From assembly GCA_019120525.1 (NCBI GenBank), contig DWUW01000131.1:1-5225 (forward strand): 5,225 bases of DNA, in the 5' to 3' direction. The notes under the pieces were generated by a model, which worked only from the letters and a program-made list of their open reading frames with translations, ran no database searches and had not been told where the DNA came from. Shown in pieces: positions 1 through 5,225 of this stretch (the first letter of the stretch is position 1; each line of letters begins with the position of its first letter). A program made the position numbers and the translations under genes. Source of the stretch: Candidatus Eisenbergiella stercorigallinarum (GTDB taxonomy: Bacteria > Bacillota > Clostridia > Lachnospirales > Lachnospiraceae).

Positions 1-1579
1 TCTGTACGACCGCCGCAGGCAGGCGGTGTACCTGGTCCGGGACCGGATCGGGAAGAAGCCCCTTTATTACTGGCTGGACGGGGAAAATCTTGTCTTTGGC
101 TCCGAACTGAAGCCGATCATGGCCTGCCCCGGCTTTTCCGGCAGGATCCGGAGCGAGGTGCTGCCGCGCTTCCTTTTTCAGCAGTACATCAACGCCCCGG
201 ATACCATTTTTGAGGAGGTATACAAGGTAGAGCCCGGAGGGATCCTGCGCTTCAGCCTGGACCCGGACGCGGCTTATGCGGCGGACGCGCCGGAATACGC
301 GGAAAATGTGACCAGGAAGGACCGGGGAAACGGCCGCCGGGTGAGAAAGTGGAAATACTGGGATATCAAAAAGGTGTACCGGGAGTGCTGCCTGGAACCG
401 GTGACGGATTATGGACAGGCGAAGGAGGAACTGAAAGAGCTCCTGAAAAAGGCGGTTTCCAGACGGATGATCGCCGATGTGCCTCTGGGAAGCTTTTTGA
501 GCGGCGGATATGATTCTTCCCTGGTCACCGCCATGGCGCAGGAATGCTCCAGGACTCCGGTGAAGACCTTTTCCATCGGTTTTACGGAGGAGCGCTATAA
601 TGAGGCAAAGTATGCGAAGGCGGTGGCGCAATACCTGGGGACGGACCACACGGAACTGATCATTGACGAGCCGGAGATGCTCCGGCTGGTGGAAAGCATC
701 CCGCAATATTACGACGAACCCTTCGCGGACAGCTCCCAGATCGCCACCATGCTGGTCTCCGGCCTGGCGAAGGAACGGGTGACCGCAGCGCTTTCCGGCG
801 ACGGCGGGGATGAATTTTACTGCGGCTATAATCTGTATGAAAAGCTGGCGGCGGCGCAGCGGCTGGATCCGGCGGGCGCCCTGGTAAACGGTGTGCTTGG
901 CCTGGCGCCGTTCCGGCAGAGCGGGCTTTTGGAGAAGCTGCCCTTCCGGGTGCGTTCCATCGCGAAGAACCGGGATCCGGAGCTGAAGACCCAGCTGGCG
1001 TCGGAAGATTACCTTGCCGCGGCGCAGCGGATGGTCCCGGGCGCCGCCTTAAACTGCAGGTATCCGGCCGAAAGCCGTTACGGCGTGGAGAACTGGCAGA
1101 TCCGGCGGATGCTTCTGGACATGGATACCTACCTGCCGGGAGACATCCTCTGCAAGGTGGACCGGGCTTCCATGAAATATTCCCTGGAGGCGAGATGCCC
1201 CATTCTGGACCGGGACGTGATGGAATATTCCTTCCGTCTGCCGCATCGCTTTAAGTATGATAAGGGGATGAAAAAAAAGATCCTGAAAGAGATCGCGTGG
1301 GACTATATCCCGAAAGAGCTGCTGGAACGGCCGAAGACAGGCTTTGCCGTACCTCTGGACAAGTGGCTGAGAGGGCCGCTGCGGGAACAGCTCTGTTCCT
1401 TCGCGGACCGGGCTTTTCTGGCGCGGCAGGGGATCTTTGACGCGGATTATGTGAACGGGCTGCTGGAGCGGTATCTGAGGACAGGAGACGCGGGGCCTTC
1501 CACGGGAGCCAATTTTTCCCGGGTGGTCTGGTCGTTTTTCATATTCCAGCAGTGGTACGCAAGGTACAAAGGAGAGTAA
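1..1579 (+). CDS. asnB: Asparagine synthase (glutamine-hydrolysing) family amidotransferase, 5'-truncated by window edge
   Basis: The reading frame is open from base 2 (base 1 ends a preceding codon) and runs 525 codons to TAA at 1577-1579. The opening residues match the interior of a class II glutaminase domain (LYDRRR, then RDRIGKKPLYY), so the gene starts upstream; roughly 100 residues, including the expected N-terminal catalytic Cys, lie outside. GTG at 26 is only an internal Val codon. Counting from base 2, the synthetase domain shows the ATP-pyrophosphatase loop SGGYDSS at 167-173, DEPFADSSQ further on, SGDGGDE at 265-271, and the late block VDRASMKYSLEARCPILD. All are expected of an active enzyme. 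The family makes asparagine from aspartate, glutamine and ATP in the cytoplasm; relatives amidate meso-diaminopimelate or occur in polysaccharide loci. Its place in a glycan operon makes a surface-polymer substrate possible, but this is inference. A charged 29-residue stretch between the domains (about 87-115) is longer than usual. Family call is sure; substrate and symbol are less so. Confidence 0.95.
   Translation, partial: LYDRRRQAVYLVRDRIGKKPLYYWLDGENLVFGSELKPIMACPGFSGRIRSEVLPRFLFQQYINAPDTIFEEVYKVEPGGILRFSLDPDAAYAADAPEYAENVTRKDRGNGRRVRKWKYWDIKKVYRECCLEPVTDYGQAKEELKELLKKAVSRRMIADVPLGSFLSGGYDSSLVTAMAQECSRTPVKTFSIGFTEERYNEAKYAKAVAQYLGTDHTELIIDEPEMLRLVESIPQYYDEPFADSSQIATMLVSGLAKERVTAALSGDGGDEFYCGYNLYEKLAAAQRLDPAGALVNGVLGLAPFRQSGLLEKLPFRVRSIAKNRDPELKTQLASEDYLAAAQRMVPGAALNCRYPAESRYGVENWQIRRMLLDMDTYLPGDILCKVDRASMKYSLEARCPILDRDVMEYSFRLPHRFKYDKGMKKKILKEIAWDYIPKELLERPKTGFAVPLDKWLRGPLREQLCSFADRAFLARQGIFDADYVNGLLERYLRTGDAGPSTGANFSRVVWSFFIFQQWYARYKGE
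1568..1574 (+). promoter_or_regulatory. Ribosome binding site AAAGGAG for the SGNH-like gene
   Basis: AAAGGAG lies in the last codons of the amidotransferase gene, 13 nt before ATG 1588. The spacing is slightly long. It supports ATG 1588 over the upstream in-frame GTG 1552, which would put this purine run inside the coding sequence. Confidence 0.6.
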
Positions 1580-1587
1580 CAGAAGGA

Positions 1588-2667
1588 ATGACAAAAAAGC
1601 AGCTGTTCCAGGCAGTGATCTTTATCGCCGGATTTTTCCTGGTCCTGATCCATCTGACCTATTGCCTGAGGACCAACGGTTCGGTAAAGGACCGGTTTGT
1701 GGGCTTCTACGCGGAGCCGGAAAATACCATCGATGTGATCATGATCGGCTCCAGCCCGGTCTTTCCCTATTACGCGGCGCCCAAGCTGTGGGGGGATTAC
1801 GGCATAACGGCCTATCCCTTGTCCACCAATCTGCAGCGGCCGAAGGCCGCGATGCACCTGATCCGGGAAGCGGAAAAGACCCAGGATCCCGAGCTTTATA
1901 TTTTTGAAATGCGCATGTACCTGGCGGCGGATGAGGACCTGACACAGAATATGGCCTATACCAGGGGCGTGACGGATAATATGAAATATTCCCTGAACCG
2001 GATCCGTACCATCAACGATATGGTGGACGAGGACGGGCCGGAGAAGCGTTATACCTTCTATTTTGATATTTTCAAGTATCACTCCAACTGGAAGACGCTG
2101 GTGCTCCCAAGCCAGCTCGCCACCTTCCGTTATGAGAAAAAGGATCCCCTGAAGGGACATGTGATCAATGACGAGGTGGGCCCGAGCCAGATCGCGGATT
2201 ATTCCGGGGTGACCAGGAGACAGGCCATCCCCGCGGACGAGGAAGCGGTGCTCCTGGAACTGCTTGACTGGCTGAAGGAAAACGGGAAGGACGCGCTTTT
2301 CATCGTTTCGCCCTATACCATGACCGAAGAGCGGCAGGCCCAGTACAATTATATTTCCGATCTGATCGAACCCTACGGATATCCTTTCCTGAACCTGAAC
2401 GATCACTATGAAGAGATCGGCATTGATTTTGAAACGGACTTCTATGATTACGGCGGACATGCCAACGCCTTTGGGGCGGAGAAGACGACGGCCTTCCTGG
2501 GAAACTATCTGAATGAGCACTATTCCCTGCCGGATAAGCGGGGACAGGAGGGCTATGAGGATTGGGACAAAGCCTGGGAACGGTGGCAGGCGCAGACACA
2601 GGAAGCGCAGGAGACCATCCTGGAACGGATAGAGAAGAAGGATTTCAAGATCCTGGAAGAGGAGTAG
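1588..2667 (+). CDS. Membrane-anchored SGNH-hydrolase-like protein, putative glycan O-acyltransferase or esterase
   Basis: A protein of 359 residues. ATG 1588 is chosen because AAAGGAG lies upstream and Lys-Lys directly precedes a single hydrophobic segment (about 7-27); GTG 1552 would add 12 basic residues and overlap the previous gene by 28 nt. The rest should face outside the membrane. The fold is suggested by a strand ending in IGSSP (53-57), with Ser56 at the place of the GDS(L) nucleophile, a later strand ALFIVSPY (236-243), and DFYDYGGHAN (284-293) near the end, with His291 as candidate catalytic His. The tail (about 312-359) is rich in Trp, Glu, Lys and Gln and probably helical. This layout resembles DltD- and AlgX/AlgJ-type partners of MBOAT O-acyltransferases; no MBOAT gene is in the window. 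It starts 8 nt after the amidotransferase and ends 2 nt before the ABC gene. Acyl transfer or removal on the exported glycan is inference. Asp287 sits four rather than three residues before His291. Fold is fairly sure, reaction is not. Confidence 0.75.
   Translation: MTKKQLFQAVIFIAGFFLVLIHLTYCLRTNGSVKDRFVGFYAEPENTIDVIMIGSSPVFPYYAAPKLWGDYGITAYPLSTNLQRPKAAMHLIREAEKTQDPELYIFEMRMYLAADEDLTQNMAYTRGVTDNMKYSLNRIRTINDMVDEDGPEKRYTFYFDIFKYHSNWKTLVLPSQLATFRYEKKDPLKGHVINDEVGPSQIADYSGVTRRQAIPADEEAVLLELLDWLKENGKDALFIVSPYTMTEERQAQYNYISDLIEPYGYPFLNLNDHYEEIGIDFETDFYDYGGHANAFGAEKTTAFLGNYLNEHYSLPDKRGQEGYEDWDKAWERWQAQTQEAQETILERIEKKDFKILEEE
2658..2664 (+). promoter_or_regulatory. Ribosome binding site AGAGGAG for the ABC transporter gene
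   Basis: AGAGGAG ends directly before the TAG stop of the SGNH-like gene and lies 5 nt upstream of ATG 2670. The site is embedded in the end of the previous gene, which suggests translational coupling and fixes the start at 2670 rather than at the open in-frame extension further upstream. Confidence 0.75.
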
Positions 2668-2669
2668 AT

Positions 2670-4436
2670 ATGCTGGAGAACATCAGAAAATTAAACCATA
2701 TCCTGAGCAGCTCCCAGAAAAAGGCGGTCGTAGGCCTCGGCGTCATGATCCTGATCGGAGGCATCCTGGAAACCGTCGGGATCTCCGCCATCCTCCCTCT
2801 GGTACAGGCTGTCATCGACAGAGAAGGGATGCTGGAAAATGAAACGGTGCATACGGTGCTGGGCTGGTTCGGCTTTGTGCTGACGGAGGAGAATTTCAAC
2901 CAGTTCATCCTGATGCTCCTGGGCCTGATCATCGGCATTATCGCGGTGAAAAATCTGTTCATCCTGGTCCTTACCTATGTACAGGCCCGTTTCGTCAACA
3001 ACAATCAGTTCCGGACCGTCAGCTACATGCTGGAGGAATATCTGAACCGTCCTTATGAATTCTATCTGAACGCGGACATACCAACGGTATTCCGGCTGGT
3101 TGACAGCGATGTGCCGAAGGTGTTCACGATCCTGATGGAGTATATCCAGCTTGCCAGCGAGGCGGTGGTCGCGCTGTTCATCTGCGTCTTCCTGCTGGTG
3201 GTGGATCCTTTTATGACGCTGGTCATCGGCGGCATCCTGGTCGTCATGACGTTTCTGATCATACGGGTGATGAAGCCCACCCTGAACGCCATGGGCTTAA
3301 AGTCCCAGCGGGTACAGAGCCGGATGGGAAAATGGCGCCTGCAGTCCATCTACGGCATCAAGGATGTGAAGATCCTGCACAGGGAAGCCTTTTTCGCGAA
3401 AAATTTCCGGAAGTATTCCCAGATCGCCGGAGAAGTGACCAGCAAATACGCGGTGCTCAACAACATCCCCAGGCTGCTTCTGGAAACCATCTGTATGTCG
3501 GCGATCCTTGGCTATATCGCGGTCTTCATTGTTTCCGGAGGAAACATGACGGAAATGATCGCCCAGATCGCAGCCTTTGGCTACGCGGCGACCAGGCTGA
3601 TCCCCAGTGTGAACCGGGTCAACGGGCACATGACCAATATCGCTTTTTTCCAGCCCTCGCTGGATTATGTGTATGAAAATGTGGATTTCAGCGATTATAC
3701 AAAATATGGGGAATATCAGAGTAAGGAAGACCCGGATGCCCCTCCCATCCCGGTCGAGGGCGAGATATGCCTGAACCATATCGATTATACCTATCCCCAT
3801 TCCAGCCGTCCGGTACTGAAGGACGCCATGATGCGGATCCCCATCGGGAAATCCGTGGGCGTGATGGGGCCTTCCGGCGCGGGCAAGACCACGGCCATCG
3901 ATATCCTGATGGGCCTTCTGAAGGTGCAGAACGGTACGATCACCTGCGGGGGCAGGAATGTGTTTGACAACTATCCTTCCTGGCTTTCCAACATCGGCTA
4001 CATTCCCCAGTCCATTTTCCTGACGGACGATCCCCTGCGGGAGAATATCGCCTTCGGCGTGGAGCCGGACCAGATCGACGACGAACGGGTATGGGCGGTG
4101 CTGGAAGAGGCCCAGATGAAGGAATTTGTGGAGCAGATGCCGGAAGGGCTGAACACCAGCGTGGGAGACAGGGGCGTGCGTCTGTCCGGCGGCCAGCGCC
4201 AGAGGATCGGCATCGCCAGGGCGCTGTACCATAACCCGGAGATCCTGGTCTTCGACGAAGCCACATCCGCGCTGGATACGGATACGGAAACGGCGATCAT
4301 GGAGGCCATCGAAAGCTTCCACGGCCGCAAGACCATGATCATCATTGCCCACAGATTGCGGACCATAGAGAATTGTGATATCATCTACAATGTGGATCAG
4401 TGCAGGATTACGATGACAAAGGGCAGTCTGGAATGA
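2670..4436 (+). CDS. ABC exporter half-transporter (fused permease and ATPase), PglK/MsbA type
   Basis: A complete protein of 588 residues, normal for an exporter half-transporter working as a homodimer. The N-terminal half holds about six hydrophobic segments (near 18-48, 76-104, 163-180, 181-200, 268-289, 293-312). The first contains LETVGISAILPLV, which resembles PglK-like lipid-oligosaccharide flippases. GIKDVKILHRE (229-239) fits a cytoplasmic coupling region. The ATPase half is intact: aromatic A-loop near YTYP (373-376), Walker A GPSGAGKTT (400-408, Lys406), Q-loop Gln447, signature LSGGQ (505-509), Walker B ILVFDE with Asp529 and Glu530, D-loop SALD, and H-loop His561. Every catalytic residue is present, so active ATP-driven transport is expected. 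It lies between an SGNH-like and a glycosyltransferase gene, 2 nt after the former and overlapping the latter by 4 nt. Flipping or export of a lipid-linked glycan is therefore the best inference; peptide, lipid or drug export cannot be excluded from sequence. Fold and ATPase assignment are certain, cargo is not. Confidence 0.95.
   Translation: MLENIRKLNHILSSSQKKAVVGLGVMILIGGILETVGISAILPLVQAVIDREGMLENETVHTVLGWFGFVLTEENFNQFILMLLGLIIGIIAVKNLFILVLTYVQARFVNNNQFRTVSYMLEEYLNRPYEFYLNADIPTVFRLVDSDVPKVFTILMEYIQLASEAVVALFICVFLLVVDPFMTLVIGGILVVMTFLIIRVMKPTLNAMGLKSQRVQSRMGKWRLQSIYGIKDVKILHREAFFAKNFRKYSQIAGEVTSKYAVLNNIPRLLLETICMSAILGYIAVFIVSGGNMTEMIAQIAAFGYAATRLIPSVNRVNGHMTNIAFFQPSLDYVYENVDFSDYTKYGEYQSKEDPDAPPIPVEGEICLNHIDYTYPHSSRPVLKDAMMRIPIGKSVGVMGPSGAGKTTAIDILMGLLKVQNGTITCGGRNVFDNYPSWLSNIGYIPQSIFLTDDPLRENIAFGVEPDQIDDERVWAVLEEAQMKEFVEQMPEGLNTSVGDRGVRLSGGQRQRIGIARALYHNPEILVFDEATSALDTDTETAIMEAIESFHGRKTMIIIAHRLRTIENCDIIYNVDQCRITMTKGSLE
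4418..4423 (+). promoter_or_regulatory. Probable ribosome binding site AAAGGG for the glycosyltransferase gene
   Basis: AAAGGG lies 9 nt before ATG 4433, inside the 3' end of the ABC gene. It is a weaker match than the two upstream sites, so translation probably also relies on coupling through the ATGA stop/start overlap at 4433-4436. Confidence 0.5.
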
Positions 4437-5225
4437 TAGGAACGGAATTTCTGAAGGGGCAGGGGCTGGGAAACCAGCTGTTCTGCTATATAACGGCGAG
4501 ATGCATCGCAAAGGAGCGCGGCTGTGCCTTCGGCACTGCCGGGCAGGAGCAGCTTGCGGTAAACATCCACAGCAAAAAGGGCATGTACTTCATGGACCTG
4601 GATCTGGGGGAACGGATCCCGGATGAGATGGTGCCGGGAAAGGAAGCGGGCGCGGCAGGCGCTCCGGCGGAATCCGGGCAGCCGGTTTCCGGGCCGGTAT
4701 TATCCGGGCAGCCTGCCCGCCGTCTGCGCAGGTATGAGGAAAAGGAACTTCGGATTTACCAGAGCACGTCTTTTCACGACATGGAGCACGGGTGCTACGT
4801 GGCGGGGGCGGACGAAAATCTGCACAGCCTGCCGGACGACACGCTGATCTACGGCAATATGCAGGCGGAGAGCTATTTTTCCAGGTACCGGGCAGAGATC
4901 CGGGAGTGGCTCCGGGTAAAGCCGGAATACGACACCCATGAATTTACCCGGGATAATCTGTGTATCCTGAATGTGAGGGGCGGGGAATACGCCGGAAACC
5001 CGGAGCTGTATCTGGAGCGCCGCTACTGGATGCATGCCATGAAAAATATGCGCAGGATCCGGAAGGACATGGAATTCATCATTGTGACGGATGACCCGGA
5101 GGCGGCTCGAAAGCTGCTGCCCGGGCTTGCGGTTTATCATTCTGACCTGGACAGGGACTATGTGATGCTCAAAAACGCGGTATATCTGATCCTGTCCAAT
5201 TCCAGCTTCGCCTTTTTCCCGGCTT
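4433..5225 (+). CDS. GT11-like (alpha-1,2-fucosyltransferase-like) glycosyltransferase, 3'-truncated by window edge
   Basis: The frame from ATG 4433 stays open for 264 codons to the right edge, so the C-terminus is missing; GT11 proteins usually have about 290-330 residues. The start overlaps the ABC stop codon as ATGA. Family marks appear in the right order: GQGLGNQLF (9-17), matching the N-terminal GxGNQ(M/L)F block; YGNMQAESYF (140-149), resembling the GYWQSEKYF block; NVRGGEY (180-186) where fucosyltransferases carry HxRRGDY; VTDD (218-221), resembling the SDD block; and SNSSFAFFPA (255-264), matching the SNSSFSWWGAW block. The family transfers a deoxy-hexose, typically from GDP-fucose, in the cytoplasm onto a growing glycan. 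The weakened RRGD-type motif makes the donor uncertain, and a different nucleotide sugar is possible. Residues about 67-97 form an Ala/Gly/Pro/Ser-rich insertion with an in-phase repeat, unusual inside such a compact fold. Family-level assignment is good; fucose specificity is a guess. Confidence 0.82.
   Translation, partial: MIGTEFLKGQGLGNQLFCYITARCIAKERGCAFGTAGQEQLAVNIHSKKGMYFMDLDLGERIPDEMVPGKEAGAAGAPAESGQPVSGPVLSGQPARRLRRYEEKELRIYQSTSFHDMEHGCYVAGADENLHSLPDDTLIYGNMQAESYFSRYRAEIREWLRVKPEYDTHEFTRDNLCILNVRGGEYAGNPELYLERRYWMHAMKNMRRIRKDMEFIIVTDDPEAARKLLPGLAVYHSDLDRDYVMLKNAVYLILSNSSFAFFPA
4673..4717 (+). repeat. Three imperfect 15-bp tandem repeats inside the glycosyltransferase gene
   Basis: TCCGGGC recurs at 4673, 4688 and 4703, exactly 15 bases apart. 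Units one and three share TCCGGGCAGCC; unit two is diverged. Being in frame, they encode SGQPV, SGPVL and SGQPA (residues 81-95), in the middle of an Ala/Gly/Pro-rich stretch. They look like a short coding minisatellite that could change copy number without breaking the frame. Confidence 0.75.

Noticed and set aside
1552..1587. Upstream GTG start for the SGNH-like gene
   Set aside because: It would overlap the previous gene by 28 nt, lacks a good ribosome binding site, and would place AAAGGAG inside the coding sequence; ATG 1588 fits better.
1654..1665. Possible lipoprotein signal (LTYC, Cys26) in the SGNH-like protein
   Set aside because: Tyr directly before the Cys does not fit a lipobox, which wants Gly, Ala or Ser there; an uncleaved membrane anchor is more likely.
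1447..2520. Minus-strand open frame of 357 codons
   Set aside because: Antisense to the amidotransferase end and the SGNH-like gene; no recognisable motif and no convincing ribosome binding site, so treated as a shadow frame.
3297..4511. Long open frame (404 codons) on the minus strand
   Set aside because: It lies antisense to the ABC transporter, whose motifs are complete on the + strand. Its translation is rich in His, Pro, Arg and Gly with no domain, as expected for a shadow of GC-rich third positions.
4673..4717. CRISPR-like or regulatory repeat
   Set aside because: The units are 15 bases, contiguous without spacers, in frame and coding; this is a coding tandem repeat.
4623..4847. Small + strand frame of 74 codons, possible sign of a frameshift in the glycosyltransferase
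   Set aside because: The glycosyltransferase frame is itself open throughout and carries family motifs before and after this stretch; the small frame is Arg-rich and meaningless.

Overview
The window looks like part of a surface-polysaccharide (capsule, exopolysaccharide or other cell-wall glycan) locus of a Gram-positive anaerobe, most likely a moderately GC-rich member of the Clostridia such as a Lachnospiraceae. That assignment is inference. It rests on the purine-rich AAAGGAG/AGAGGAG ribosome binding sites, tight gene packing, heavy use of CTG, ATC, CGG and GCG codons, and the style of the proteins. The sequence alone does not name a species.

Four genes fill the window, all on the + strand: (1) the 3' part of an asparagine-synthetase-type amidotransferase (starts before base 1, stops at 1579); (2) a membrane-anchored SGNH-hydrolase-like protein (1588-2667); (3) a complete ABC exporter half-transporter of the PglK/MsbA type (2670-4436); (4) the 5' part of a GT11-like (alpha-1,2-fucosyltransferase-like) glycosyltransferase (4433 to beyond the right edge). 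The junctions are 8 nt, 2 nt and a 4-nt ATGA overlap. No internal promoter or terminator is visible, so the genes are almost certainly one transcription unit that continues on both sides. There is no gene-free stretch over 300 bases.

A plausible joint role (inference): the glycosyltransferase helps build an oligosaccharide on a lipid carrier, the ABC protein flips or exports it, the SGNH protein adds or removes an acyl group outside the membrane, and the amidotransferase either supplies asparagine or amidates a carboxyl group on the glycan or cell-wall precursor. None of the four is a wholly unknown family. The most unusual points are a 15-bp in-phase tandem repeat inside an Ala/Gly/Pro-rich insertion of the glycosyltransferase, its divergent NVRGGEY motif, an atypical spacing in the putative Asp-His pair of the SGNH protein, and the amidotransferase in a glycan operon. 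I saw no RNA genes, mobile elements, CRISPR arrays or attachment sites.
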